DNA from: Candidatus Nitrotoga sp. CP45
GTDB lineage: Bacteria; Pseudomonadota; Gammaproteobacteria; Burkholderiales; Gallionellaceae
DNA length: 64,000 nucleotides
Assembly: GCA_003402375.1 (NCBI GenBank)
Contig: QFXJ01000012.1
Location: forward strand, 1-64,000
Reading direction: 5' to 3'
The notes below the pieces were generated by a model. The model was not told the DNA's origin. It made no database searches and worked only from the letters and a program-made list of their open reading frames with translations. Positions within the stretch are counted from its first letter, which is position 1. The number at the start of each line of letters is the position of its first letter. The translations under genes and the position numbers were made by a program. Of the stretch, positions 40,189 through 50,221 are shown piece by piece.

Positions 40189-40909
40189 TAAAGCGCTTTG
40201 ATAGGAACTTTAAGACAAAAATGGGTAGATTTAGAGAGTTGGCTCTCGCCTGCCCTTCCCCATCAAGCCGCTGCATTTTCGTTCCCTTTACGCACAGTCG
40301 GTGGCCTCCCCAACGCCGCAATATGTCTCCAGCACTGGGCAATCAATCTTCGGGAATATGCCGACCCTGCTACCCTGGAAATCGATGGATGCCACTTCCA
40401 TTATTTCAACACCCATCCAGCGGCATTTTTTTGACTACAGGATCGGCTTCCCCCTTTCGTTTACGGGGCTACGTGTAGAGTCACTTGCGTTACGGCCTGC
40501 TCTCTTACTGTTTGGAAACTTACGGCCCCATGTCGCCACAACGCTGCTTCATCATACTACCTAAGCGTACGGAAAATTCTCCAGACGGAACTTCAACCCG
40601 CTAGATTTATGGCTGTTACTGCGAACAGTCAACACTAAATAGAAATGACCGCCTTCCTTAACAAAAAATCTATGTCTTCATGGTGATAAACGCGGAAGTG
40701 CTGCATTTACAACTACGCGGTGCATATATAACCTTTATGCCGAAGGGTTCTCTTCGCCGGGCTAAAGCCCGCCCTTGACACGGCTACAAAGCTTGGAGAA
40801 ATGCCTAAAAAATAGCGGACATTTCTATTTAACACTAACAGAGTTTTAAAAAAAGATTACAGTTTCGCTGTAATATTCAACCGTCCACCCGTCAAGGAGA
40901 TGCCCCGAC
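40189..40909. other. gene-free region between the exported protein and the ion-transport cluster
   Basis: No frame of more than 90 codons with convincing protein features was found here. Short frames overlap on both strands around 40220-40560. A hairpin GGGCTAAAGCCC (40767-40779 area) and CGAAG-N6-CTTCG just before it could end transcription. Base composition changes from AT-rich to GC-rich near 40900, so this is a likely boundary. The weak hairpin coordinates are approximate. Confidence 0.45.
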
Positions 40910-41914
40910 ATGCTGCTCTGGTTGCAACTTCTGCTTTGTCTCGCCGTCATCGGCTACGCGGGCTATTTTCTTTCCCGCTATGGAGACATCATCGCCGAAA
41001 AAACCGGCATGTCTGCCTCTTGGATCGGTCTCATCCTGCTGTCTACTTCCACCTCGCTGCCCGAGCTGTTCACCGGAATTTCCGCCGTCACGTTCGTCAA
41101 CGCGCCTAACATCGCCGTCGGCAATGTGTTGGGCAGCACGGTGTTTAATCTCTTTATTCTGGTAATGCTGGATGCGCTGTACCGGCGCGAGACCCTGTAT
41201 AGCCGCGCCGCTCAAGGGCATGTCCTGTCGGCTTCACTGGGCACAATCCTAATCGCTTTCGCAGGTTTCAGCCTTCTGCTGGATAAGGTGGGAATAAGTC
41301 CGGCATGGGGACATGTGGGGCTTTACTCGCCGTTCATCGTGCTGGTCTACTTCATTGCAATGCGCATCGTTTACAGCTACGAACGCCGCACCTTATCCGA
41401 ATACACCGAGGTATCCGCCGAGCGTTATCCGGATGTAACACTGCGCAGCGCCATTAAAGGTTATGCGCTGGCGGCTACAGCAGTGGTGATAGCAGGATCC
41501 TGGCTACCGTTTGTCGCCAAGGATATTTCCGGCTTGATGGGTTGGGGGCAAAGTTTTGTCGGAACCTTGCTGGTTACGGTTGTAACCTGCGCCCCTGAAG
41601 TAGCAGTCACCATTTCAGCACTGCGCATCGGAGCGCTGGACATGGCCATCGCCAATCTGCTGGGCAGCAACTTGTTCAACATCATCATTCTGTCGGTGGA
41701 TGACGTGCTCTACACCAATGGCCCTCTGCTTGCGCACGTCGATGCCAGCCACGCGCTGACCGCATTCACTTCAGTGATGATGAGCGCCTTGGTAGCCGTG
41801 GGTTTGATCTTCCGCCCGCAAAGGCGTGCCGTGATGGGACTGACCTGGGTCAGCCTCGGATTATTTCTTATGTACGTCCTCAACACATGGATTCTCTTTC
41901 AGCATGGACATTGA
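40910..41914 (+). CDS. CaCA-family cation/Ca2+ antiporter
   Basis: This 334-residue protein has two Na/Ca exchanger domains in opposite halves. The alpha-repeat motifs are STSTSLPELFTGI (near residue 45) and TCAPEVAVTISALRIG (near residue 220), each with the conserved acid that binds the cation. Eleven or so membrane helices are expected. It is the first gene of a plus-strand run of transport and stress genes. The usual second motif begins TSLPE; here it is CAPE. Ca2+ or Na+/Ca2+ exchange is inferred. Confidence 0.92.
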   Translation: MLLWLQLLLCLAVIGYAGYFLSRYGDIIAEKTGMSASWIGLILLSTSTSLPELFTGISAVTFVNAPNIAVGNVLGSTVFNLFILVMLDALYRRETLYSRAAQGHVLSASLGTILIAFAGFSLLLDKVGISPAWGHVGLYSPFIVLVYFIAMRIVYSYERRTLSEYTEVSAERYPDVTLRSAIKGYALAATAVVIAGSWLPFVAKDISGLMGWGQSFVGTLLVTVVTCAPEVAVTISALRIGALDMAIANLLGSNLFNIIILSVDDVLYTNGPLLAHVDASHALTAFTSVMMSALVAVGLIFRPQRRAVMGLTWVSLGLFLMYVLNTWILFQHGH

Positions 41915-41947
41915 CGAACGCCCCTGGCGTATCCCGGTGAAGTCACC

Positions 41948-43594
41948 ATGACCGGAACTTTCCAGGAAGTCTCCCTGCTGCTCGCCGCGGCTGCCGGTAT
42001 CGGCGCTCTGGCGATCCGCCTGCGTCAGCCCCTGATCCTAGCTTACATCGTGGTGGGCATTCTGGCAGGGCCGGTGGGGCTGGGCTGGATCACGGCGCAC
42101 GATCCGCTAGACCTGCTGGCTCAGGTCGGGGTGGCGGTGTTACTCTTTACCGTCGGTCTCAAGCTCGACCTGCATCTGGTCCGCCGTTTGGGCGCTGTGG
42201 CGCTGGCCACCGGGCTGGGACAACTATTTTTCACCATCCTGTTTGGTTATTTGCTGGGCCTGGCTTTAGGCATGGATCACCTCAAGGCCATTTACGTAGC
42301 AGTAGCGTTGACCTTCTCCAGCACCATCATCATCGTCAAGCTGCTGTCCGACAAAAAGGAATTGGACTCCCTGCACGGGCGCATCGCCGTGGGCTTCCTC
42401 ATCGTGCAGGATATCGCCGTGCTCATCGCCATGATGACCATGAGCACCCTGAATATGGCTGGGACAGGAGGCATAGCCGCAACCTTGGGCATGATCGCGC
42501 TGAAACTCGCCGTTGCAGGCCTACTGCTGGCTGCAGCCATGCGCTACGTGCTGCCGCGCCTGCTCGATCTGGTGGCGCACTCGCAGGAATTGATGCTGCT
42601 GTTCGCCATCGCCTGGGGGGTCGCACTGGCGAGCCTGGGAGAAATGCTCGGATTCAGCAAAGAGGTAGGGGCTTTTCTCGCCGGTTTCTCTCTCGCGACT
42701 TCGCCCTACCGCGAGGCCATGAGTGGCCGGCTCAACCCGGTGCGTGATTTTCTGCTGCTGTTTTTCTTTCTCGACCTGGGGGCGAAGCTGGAATTCCAGG
42801 CCTTCGAGGGTCAGGCTGTGGCAGCGCTGGTGCTGTCTGCCTTCGTGCTGATCGGCAATCCCTTTATTGTAATGGCCATCATGGGTTATATGGGCTATCG
42901 CAAGCGCACCGGTTTCATGGCGGGTCTCACGGTGGCGCAGATATCAGAGTTTTCCATCGTCTTCGTTGCCATGGGCGTGAGCTTGGGTCACGTTGGCGGA
43001 GATGCCCTGGGCCTGGTCACCCTGGTCGGCTTGGTGACCATCAGCGTCTGCACTTATCTTGTGCTTAACAGCCAAACCTTGTACGAAAAACTCAAATCCT
43101 CACTGGGTGTGTTCGAACGCAGGACACCGTTCCGCGAACACATGGCGGAGCAAAAATCGGAGCCGATGCCTGCAGTGATCGTATTCGGTCTCGGGCGCTA
43201 CGGTGGTAGGCTGATGCAGCGCCTGCAAAATCAGGGCATCAATACGCTGGGGGTGGATTTCGACCCCGAAGCCGTGCGCCGAACCCGCCATCATGGACTC
43301 AATGTCCGCTTCGGCGATGCCGAGGATGCCGAACTACCCGCCAGCTTACCCCTCGCCGAGGTCTGTTGGGCGGTCAGCACCTTGCACGACACCGGCATTA
43401 ACCGTGCCCTGATTACTGCCCTGCGCGAGCACGGCTACACTGGTCAAATCGCGGTCGCTGCGCAAAGTGAAGAAGACACCCATGTGCTGAAAAAAGCCGG
43501 GGCTGAACTGATTTTTCACCCCTACTTTGATGCCGCTGAATACGCTGCTGATAAACTCCGACACATCCTACGAGAAAACAAGGCTCCCGCATGA
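41948..43594 (+). CDS. CPA2-family cation/proton antiporter with RCK (TrkA-N) domain
   Basis: This 548-residue protein has about twelve membrane helices of the CPA2 (Kef/YbaL) type, with LTFSSTIIIVKLLSDK and GFLIVQDIAVL, then a cytoplasmic Rossmann domain starting VIVFGLGRYGGRLMQRL, which binds NAD or nucleotides in RCK domains. Such proteins exchange K+ or Na+ for H+. It overlaps the following universal stress gene by four bases (ATGA) and lies 33 bases after the CaCA gene. Confidence 0.93.
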   Translation: MTGTFQEVSLLLAAAAGIGALAIRLRQPLILAYIVVGILAGPVGLGWITAHDPLDLLAQVGVAVLLFTVGLKLDLHLVRRLGAVALATGLGQLFFTILFGYLLGLALGMDHLKAIYVAVALTFSSTIIIVKLLSDKKELDSLHGRIAVGFLIVQDIAVLIAMMTMSTLNMAGTGGIAATLGMIALKLAVAGLLLAAAMRYVLPRLLDLVAHSQELMLLFAIAWGVALASLGEMLGFSKEVGAFLAGFSLATSPYREAMSGRLNPVRDFLLLFFFLDLGAKLEFQAFEGQAVAALVLSAFVLIGNPFIVMAIMGYMGYRKRTGFMAGLTVAQISEFSIVFVAMGVSLGHVGGDALGLVTLVGLVTISVCTYLVLNSQTLYEKLKSSLGVFERRTPFREHMAEQKSEPMPAVIVFGLGRYGGRLMQRLQNQGINTLGVDFDPEAVRRTRHHGLNVRFGDAEDAELPASLPLAEVCWAVSTLHDTGINRALITALREHGYTGQIAVAAQSEEDTHVLKKAGAELIFHPYFDAAEYAADKLRHILRENKAPA

Positions 43595-44493
43595 AACCAA
43601 TCACTGTCCTCCTGACCGCCACCGATTTTTCCGCTAGTTCCAGCCGTGCCGAGGAACGCGCCGCGCTGCTGGCGGCAGAGCACGGCGCCCGCCTCACCCT
43701 GCTGCACAGCCTCTCTGGGCTGGCTCTGGAACGCCTACACGGTCTTCTGCTGCACGGTTACGCTAGTTCCGAAGCGCAGTTGATCGGACATTACGAGGAT
43801 GCCTTGCGCCGGCTGGCGGAAGACCTGGCCGGGCGCTGGCAGATCGAGGTGACGCCACTGCTCACGGTCGGCCAGCCTCACCGCGAGATCAGCCGCGCCG
43901 CGCAGGAAATCGGCGCGGATATGGTGATATTGGGCGCGATGGGCGAACATCCGGCGCGCGAATTCTTCCTCGGCGCTACCGCCGAACGGGTGGTACGGGA
44001 AGCCACCATGCCCGTACTGGTGGTGCGGAGCGAACCTGACAGACCCTACCGGCGCGTGCTGGTACCGCTCGATCTCTCAATCCACAGCCTTGCGGTAGCC
44101 AAACTTGCCCACCGCGTCGCGCCCGAGGCTCATCTCACCCTTGCGCATGCTTTCGAAGTGCCGTTCGAGGGTAAGCTGAAATTTGCCGGCGTCTCCGATG
44201 AAGACATTCATCACTTTCGCCAGGATGAGCGTCAACGCGCCCAAGATGCGCTATACACCCTGGCGAACAGCCTGAAGGACGGGGAGCAGGCCGACATCCA
44301 GGTGGTATTCGGTATGCCGGAAGTTGTCATCCCGGAAATGCTGCGTGAAACGGCTGCGGACTTGGTGGTGGTGGGCAAACACGGCAAATCGGAAATTATC
44401 GATATGTTACTGGGTAGCATGACCAAGCATCTGTTGCTAGATGCGCCCTGCGATGTATTGGTGATGCCGCCGGGCCAGAAGGCGAAACCATGA
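43591..44493 (+). CDS. tandem universal stress protein
   Basis: This 300-residue protein has two Usp domains in a row. Each has the ATP-binding type ending: LGAMGEH then LGATAERVVREATMPVLVV in the first, and VGKHGKSEIIDMLLGSM then CDVLVM in the second. Tandem Usp proteins often modulate membrane transporters. It overlaps the CPA2 antiporter gene, which strongly suggests a partnership. Trigger and ligand are not known from sequence. Confidence 0.9.
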   Translation: MKPITVLLTATDFSASSSRAEERAALLAAEHGARLTLLHSLSGLALERLHGLLLHGYASSEAQLIGHYEDALRRLAEDLAGRWQIEVTPLLTVGQPHREISRAAQEIGADMVILGAMGEHPAREFFLGATAERVVREATMPVLVVRSEPDRPYRRVLVPLDLSIHSLAVAKLAHRVAPEAHLTLAHAFEVPFEGKLKFAGVSDEDIHHFRQDERQRAQDALYTLANSLKDGEQADIQVVFGMPEVVIPEMLRETAADLVVVGKHGKSEIIDMLLGSMTKHLLLDAPCDVLVMPPGQKAKP

Positions 44494-44558
44494 TCCTCTG
44501 GCCATAACTCGCACCCCGCCTCAACACTTGGCTGTAGTATTAACACGGGTACTGAAAA

Positions 44559-47228
44559 TTGGACACTGAAACACGCTCTTGGCACACCCTGACGCCCGAT
44601 GCCGCGACAGCGGTGCTCGATGTAAATGCGACCCACGGTCTGGCCACGCCTGAAGCTAATGCACGCCTCGTCCGCTATGGGGAGAACAGACTGATCGAGG
44701 CCAAACCGCGCCCGTTGTGGTTGAAGTTTTTCGACCAGTTCAAGAACTTTTTGGTAATTGTGCTGTTGTTCGCCGCCACTCTCGCTTGGGTGGTCGGCGA
44801 ACTCAAAGATGCAGTGGTGATTCTCGTCGTGGTGCTGTTCAATGCCAGCCTGGGGTTTTATCAGGAGCGGCGGGCAGAACAAACGCTGGCGGCGCTAAAG
44901 GGCATGCTGGCGGCGCGCGCCCGGGTGCGCCGCAACGCGCGCATGGAAGAGGCCGACGCAGCGCTGCTCGTTCCCGGCGATATTGTGCTGCTAGAAGCGG
45001 GCGATCGCATTCCTGCCGATGGCCGCCTACTGGCCGCTCACAGTCTCGAAATCGAGGAAGCGGCGCTGACCGGCGAATCCCATGCCGTCGGCAAGTCGGT
45101 GGCGGCGCTGGACCGAGCCGAACTACCCTTGGGCGACCGCATCAATCTGCTCTACATGAACACGGTGGTAACGCGCGGTCGCGCCGAAATGCTGGTGACA
45201 GCCACTGGCATGGCCACTGAAATGGGCAAGCTCGCCGAGATAATCGCCAGTACCGAGGAATCGGAAACCCCGCTGCAAAAACAGCTCGACACGCTGGGGA
45301 AAAAGCTGGCAGCGATTGCAGGTGTAGTGGTAACTGTGATCTTTGGACTTGATTTTGCGCGAGGGCAGCCTTGGACTGAGGCCGCGATGACTGCGGTCGC
45401 GTTGGCCGTCGCTGCCATTCCCGAGGGGCTGCCGGCGGTGGTGACAGTGACGCTGGCCATCGGCATGTGGCGCATGGCGCAGAACCGGGCCATCCTCAAG
45501 AAACTTTCCGCCGTAGAAACGCTGGGCTCCACTACGGTGATCTGCTCGGACAAGACCGGCACCCTCACCCTAAATCAAATGACCGCGCGCGCCGGTTGGT
45601 TCGCCGGGCGGCGTTTTTCGGTCAGCGGCGAGGGCTATGCGCCTGACGGCAGGATTGCCTTTGAGAGTGATAGCGATCTTCATCCCTTCTTGCTGCCGAT
45701 GACACTCTGCACCGATTCGCGCGTGCGCGACGGGCAATTAATCGGCGACCCCACCGAGGGCGCGTTGTGGGTGCTGGCGCAAAAAGGCGGTCTCGATCCG
45801 GAGGCGGAGCAGGAGGAACAGCCGCGCATCGCCGAGATTCCTTTCGATTCTGCCCACAAATTTATGGCCACTTTCCACCATGCAGGCGAAACGGTGGAGA
45901 TGTTCATCAAGGGTGCGCCCGATGCGCTACTGGCGCGTTCTACCCATAATCTGGCGGAGGATGGAGAGCATCTTTTGGACGCGGCAGCGCGCGCCGCCAT
46001 CGAGGCCGAGAACGAGCATCTCGCTGCACAGGCGCTACGTGTGCTGGCGGTGGCACGCAAGATCATCCCCATCGCCGACTTCGACCCGGCGGGCGACCTT
46101 TGGGCATGGGCTGGAGGCTGGACTTTCCTGGGATTGACCGGACTCATGGATCCGCCACGGCCCGAGGCGAAGGCCGCCATTGCTCACTGCGCCCGGGCCG
46201 GCATCCAAGTCAAGATGATCACCGGTGACCACAAAGTGACCGCCGCCGCCATCGGTCGCGAATTGGGGCTTACGGGCGAGGTGATCGAAGGCTGGGAACT
46301 CGACGCCATGAGCGAGATGGAATTATCCCGCCGCATTGACGGCATTTCCGTGTTTGCCCGCGTTGCCCCCGAGCATAAGGTAAAAATCGTCAGGGCGCTC
46401 AAAGACGATGGCCACGTCGTCGCGATGACCGGCGATGGCGTAAACGACGCGCCCGCCCTGAAAGCCGCCGACATTGGCGTGGCGATGGGCATCACCGGCA
46501 CGGCGGTCACCAAAGAGGCGGCCGTTATGGTGCTGACCGACGACAACTTCGCTACCATCGTAAAAACCGTGGAAGAAGGCCGCGTGATCTACGATAACAT
46601 TGTCAAATTCGTGCGCTTTCAGCTCTCCACCAACATCGGCGCCATCCTCACCGTGCTCGCCGCCACCCTGCTGGGATTGCCCGCGCCCTTTACCGCGATC
46701 CAGCTGCTATGGATCAACATTATCATGGACGGCCCACCCGCGATGACGCTGGGGGTGGAACCGGGTCGCGCCGGCATCATGAGCGAGCGTCCGCGCCGCC
46801 AGGCAGCGCAGATACTCACCGGCCCGCGTCTCGCCAGACTGGCGCTGTACGGGGCGATCATGATGGTTGGAACGCTTTACCTGTTCCGGCACGGTCTGGA
46901 AATGCATGGGCAAACTTATGCCCTGACCCTGGCCTTTACCACTTTCGTGTTGTTCCAGTTCTTCAACGTGTTCAATGCGCGCGCCGAAACCGGTAGCGCC
47001 TTCAATACGCATTTTTTCCGCAATGGCAAGCTGTGGTTGGCGCTCGCGGGCGTTCTGATGCTGCAAATCCTGGTGGTAAATTGGCCGCCGGCACAAGGCG
47101 TGTTCGGCACGACAGCACTGGAGCTTGACGATTGGTTCAAGGCTGTTGCTGTGGCTTCCAGCGTGCTATTGCTGGACGAATTGAAAAAATTTATGGTTTT
47201 GTTGGCACGTAAATTTTACGCTTGGTAG
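44559..47228 (+). CDS. cation-translocating P-type ATPase (P2A-like, Ca2+/cation)
   Basis: This 889-residue P-type ATPase has an N-terminal cation-ATPase domain, TGES, the phosphorylation motif CSDKTGTLT, MITGDHKVTA, and GDGVNDAPALKAADIGVAMG. Helix M4 reads AAIPEGLPA, as in Ca2+-type P2A pumps. No heavy-metal CPx motif is present. The start is a TTG at 44559; no ATG lies near, and the next in-frame Met is after the first motif. Ca2+ efflux is likely; Na+ or Mn2+ are also possible. It follows the tandem Usp gene by 65 bases. Confidence 0.93.
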   Translation: MDTETRSWHTLTPDAATAVLDVNATHGLATPEANARLVRYGENRLIEAKPRPLWLKFFDQFKNFLVIVLLFAATLAWVVGELKDAVVILVVVLFNASLGFYQERRAEQTLAALKGMLAARARVRRNARMEEADAALLVPGDIVLLEAGDRIPADGRLLAAHSLEIEEAALTGESHAVGKSVAALDRAELPLGDRINLLYMNTVVTRGRAEMLVTATGMATEMGKLAEIIASTEESETPLQKQLDTLGKKLAAIAGVVVTVIFGLDFARGQPWTEAAMTAVALAVAAIPEGLPAVVTVTLAIGMWRMAQNRAILKKLSAVETLGSTTVICSDKTGTLTLNQMTARAGWFAGRRFSVSGEGYAPDGRIAFESDSDLHPFLLPMTLCTDSRVRDGQLIGDPTEGALWVLAQKGGLDPEAEQEEQPRIAEIPFDSAHKFMATFHHAGETVEMFIKGAPDALLARSTHNLAEDGEHLLDAAARAAIEAENEHLAAQALRVLAVARKIIPIADFDPAGDLWAWAGGWTFLGLTGLMDPPRPEAKAAIAHCARAGIQVKMITGDHKVTAAAIGRELGLTGEVIEGWELDAMSEMELSRRIDGISVFARVAPEHKVKIVRALKDDGHVVAMTGDGVNDAPALKAADIGVAMGITGTAVTKEAAVMVLTDDNFATIVKTVEEGRVIYDNIVKFVRFQLSTNIGAILTVLAATLLGLPAPFTAIQLLWINIIMDGPPAMTLGVEPGRAGIMSERPRRQAAQILTGPRLARLALYGAIMMVGTLYLFRHGLEMHGQTYALTLAFTTFVLFQFFNVFNARAETGSAFNTHFFRNGKLWLALAGVLMLQILVVNWPPAQGVFGTTALELDDWFKAVAVASSVLLLDELKKFMVLLARKFYAW

Positions 47229-47336
47229 TCGCTTCCATAAAGGCATCTGACGAAAGTCGACGTTGAGTTTTTTGCTGATGGCTCGTTGCTCAAGATCAAT
47301 AATAAAATTATGTGAAAATTATATGAAGGAGAAAGC

Positions 47337-47762
47337 ATGCTCAAAATTCTGCTGCCAGTAGACGGCTCCGAAAATTCAAATCGCGCAGTAAAACATCTGA
47401 TCCATTTGATCAAGAACCTGGGGGCGATGGAGGTGCACGTCGTGAACGTGCAGCCTGAACTCTTGTATATCGACATCCTGCTCAAGCCACGTCAGGATGT
47501 TATTGACGCATGGTCACAAAAGGCAGGGAGAGACGCATCCAGTTCCGCCTGCGCCCTGTTGGTCGAGGCCAACATTCCCTACGTTTTGGAATTCGCCTCA
47601 GGCGAGGTTGCGGAAGCGATTGTTCGGCATGCGCAGCACGGTCAATGTGACATGATCGTCATGGGTACGCGTGGCATGGGACCGGTGGCCAATCTCGTGC
47701 TCGGCTCAGTGGCAACCAAAGTGATACACCTCGCGAACATCCCGATAACCTTGGTGAAATAA
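47337..47762 (+). CDS. universal stress protein
   Basis: This 141-residue single-domain Usp has the N-terminal ILLPVDGSENSNRAVKH and the ATP motif GTRGMGPVANLVLGSVATKVIH. The ribosome site AAGGAG lies seven bases before the ATG. It follows the ATPase by 108 bases. Together with the tandem Usp it suggests the cluster is stress-responsive, though the sequence shows no promoter for that. The 270 bases after it have no gene. Confidence 0.92.
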   Translation: MLKILLPVDGSENSNRAVKHLIHLIKNLGAMEVHVVNVQPELLYIDILLKPRQDVIDAWSQKAGRDASSSACALLVEANIPYVLEFASGEVAEAIVRHAQHGQCDMIVMGTRGMGPVANLVLGSVATKVIHLANIPITLVK

Positions 47763-48032
47763 TATTCCTTCATACCGGCCAGCCTGGCACGAAAACAGGA
47801 CAAAAGCGGTCACTCACGAGCGCTTCTATTCGAATTGTCACCCGGGAAGAAGATAAGGCAGTGCCGAAGCTACGGATCCCCGAACTGGAAGTCGCGCTGG
47901 CGCAAACAAATCCAGCAACTGTGCCGAAAAATATATAGGCATATTGTTCTTATACGCCAATGGGCATATAAAGCACACAGCACGATGAACATGTATTGAA
48001 ATGCGATGCCAAAGTTGTCCAGAAAGGAAACA

Positions 48033-49376
48033 ATGAAACGCTTTCTCTGCTTTGTCGCCCTGTTGCTGCTTCTGCCGCTTGCCGCCTTTGCCAGGACGGT
48101 CGTGGTGACCGGAATCGATGGTGCCATAAGCCCGGCCAGCGCAGCCTATTTTCTGCGCGCTTTGGACGAAGCGAAACAGGCCCGGGCGGAGCTGCTAGTG
48201 CTCAGGCTCAATACGCCGGGCGGGCTCGACTCGGCCATGCGCGAGATAATTCAGGGCATACTTTCCTCGCCAGTGCCGGTGGCTACTTTCGTTTCACCTT
48301 CCGGTGCACGCGCCGCCAGTGCCGGCACTTACCTCTTATACGCCAGCCACATCGCCGTCATGGCTCCGGGCACCAATCTGGGTGCCGCCACGCCGGTGGC
48401 AATCGGCATCGGCGGTGATATCGGCAAGCTCCCGGCAACGGAAAAGCCTACCGGGGGGAATGAGCGCGCATCACCCATTAGTGCGATGGAGAAAAAGGCG
48501 GCGCATGATGCCGCCGCCTACCTGCGCAGTCTCGCCCAATTGCGCGGCCGTAACGCCGAATGGGCGGAGAAAGCGGTGCGCGAGGCGGAAAGCCTGTCTG
48601 CCGAAGAAGCGCTGAAGCTAAATGTGGTGGACTTCGTCGCCGCAGACCTGCCCGATCTTCTGCGCCAGGCTGACGGGCGCAACGTTAACCTGGCGCAAGG
48701 CGAATACAAACTGATGCTCACCGATGCCGCCATCGTCACCATCGAACCCAACTGGAAGGAACGATTGCTGACGGCGGTGGCCGATCCCAATATCGCGCTG
48801 ATTCTGCTGCTGCTCGGCATCTACGGGCTGCTATTCGAGTTCTACACGCCGGGCTTCGGTGTGGCCGGTGTAATCGGCGCCATCAGCCTGCTGCTGGCCC
48901 TCTACGCGCTTGCCATGCTGCCGATCAACGCCGTTGGTGCCCTGCTCCTGCTGGTGGGCATTGCCCTGATGGCGGCGGAAGCCTTCGCACCCAGCTTCGG
49001 CATACTGGGCTTCGGCGGCATCGCCGCCTTCATCGTCGGCTCCCTGATGCTGATCGATGGCGACATCCCCGGCATGGAAATCTCGCTTGCCTTTATCGTG
49101 CCGTTAGCCGCAACCAGTGCCTTGGTACTGGCCGGCATTGGGGCCTTCGCACTGCGTGCGCGGCAGCGTCCGGCAGTCGTCGGCACCGAAGCAATGCCAG
49201 GCAGTACGGCGGTGGCACTTGAGGATTTCGAGCATGAAGGCTGGGTTCAGGCCTTCGGCGAGCGCTGGCATGCGCGCAGTGAGGCGGCTTTGGCCCGCGG
49301 TACACGGGCCAGGATTGTGGCAGTGGACGGGCTTACCTTGGTGGTTAAACCGGAACAAAAAGGAGAAAAATCATGA
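48033..49376 (+). CDS. NfeD-family membrane serine protease (ClpP-class plus NfeD)
   Basis: NfeD1b-type proteins pair a periplasmic ClpP-like serine protease with a membrane and OB-fold region and cut stomatin-like partners. Here a signal peptide (MKRFLCFVALLLLLPL) precedes the protease part, with the Ser in ARAASAGTYLLYAS and the Lys in AMEKKAAHDAAAYLRSL. Five or so membrane helices and an OB-like tail follow. I prefer the ATG at 48033, since AGAAAGGAAACA precedes it and the signal peptide starts there. It overlaps the slipin gene by four bases. Confidence 0.93.
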   Translation: MKRFLCFVALLLLLPLAAFARTVVVTGIDGAISPASAAYFLRALDEAKQARAELLVLRLNTPGGLDSAMREIIQGILSSPVPVATFVSPSGARAASAGTYLLYASHIAVMAPGTNLGAATPVAIGIGGDIGKLPATEKPTGGNERASPISAMEKKAAHDAAAYLRSLAQLRGRNAEWAEKAVREAESLSAEEALKLNVVDFVAADLPDLLRQADGRNVNLAQGEYKLMLTDAAIVTIEPNWKERLLTAVADPNIALILLLLGIYGLLFEFYTPGFGVAGVIGAISLLLALYALAMLPINAVGALLLLVGIALMAAEAFAPSFGILGFGGIAAFIVGSLMLIDGDIPGMEISLAFIVPLAATSALVLAGIGAFALRARQRPAVVGTEAMPGSTAVALEDFEHEGWVQAFGERWHARSEAALARGTRARIVAVDGLTLVVKPEQKGEKS

Positions 49377-50128
49377 TCTGGGACTTTGGCTGGAGCGGCG
49401 CCCTGCTGCTCATCATAGCTCTGGCGGTGACTAGCGTCCGCGTTCTGCGGGAATACGAACGTGGCGTAGTGTTTCTGCTCGGGCGCTTTTGGAAAGTGAA
49501 GGGGCCGGGCATCGTTCTCATCGTGCCGGGCATCCAGCAGATGGTGCGAGTGGATCTGCGCGTGATGGTGATGGACGTGCCCAGCCAAGACGTTATCTCT
49601 CGCGACAACGTCTCGGTGAAGGTGAACGCAGTGGTGTATTTCCGCGTCATCGACCCGCAGAAAGCGATCATCCAGGTGCAGAACTATCTCGAGGCCACCT
49701 CGCAACTGGCGCAGACCACTTTGCGTTCGGTGCTCGGCAAGCACGAGCTGGATGACATGCTAGCTGAACGCGAACGCTTGAACATTGACATTCAGCAGAT
49801 CCTAGACTCACAGACCGACGCCTGGGGCATCAAGGTGGCGAACGTGGAGATCAAGCACGTGGATATCGACGAGTCCATGGTGCGCGCCATCGCCCGCCAA
49901 GCCGAGGCTGAGCGCGAGCGGCGCGCCAAGGTAATTCATGCTGAAGGGGAGTTGCAGGCTTCTGAAAAGCTGCTCCAGGCCGCGCAGGTGCTGGCGCAGT
50001 CGCCGCAAGCCATGCAACTACGCTACCTGCAAACCCTAAATGCGATTGCCGGCGATAAGAGCAACACCATCATCTTCCCGCTGCCAATGGAGCTGATCGA
50101 CCCCCTGCTCGGCCCACGCCGCGGATAG
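49373..50128 (+). CDS. slipin/stomatin-like SPFH protein
   Basis: This 251-residue protein has an N-terminal hydrophobic anchor (to about residue 22) and an SPFH (band 7) domain: YERGVVFLLGRFWKVKGPG, RVDLRVMVMDVPSQDVI, and RSVLGKHELDDMLAERE, then a helical tail. Slipins are membrane-microdomain scaffold proteins. The four-base overlap with NfeD is the classic slipin-NfeD pairing. The start codon ATG follows AAAGGAG. Confidence 0.94.
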   Translation: MIWDFGWSGALLLIIALAVTSVRVLREYERGVVFLLGRFWKVKGPGIVLIVPGIQQMVRVDLRVMVMDVPSQDVISRDNVSVKVNAVVYFRVIDPQKAIIQVQNYLEATSQLAQTTLRSVLGKHELDDMLAERERLNIDIQQILDSQTDAWGIKVANVEIKHVDIDESMVRAIARQAEAERERRAKVIHAEGELQASEKLLQAAQVLAQSPQAMQLRYLQTLNAIAGDKSNTIIFPLPMELIDPLLGPRRG

Positions 50129-50221
50129 GACGGCTGATGGTGCGCTAAGTCTGGCTGAATCGCGCTGGCAATCGTGCTCGGTGTCATAGACATAGCAGGC
50201 CGCGTTCTCCCTTGGTCATCT

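Noticed and set aside
40189-40909. Overlapping short frames on both strands as small genes
   Set aside because: Neither length, composition, ribosome sites nor motifs support any of them.
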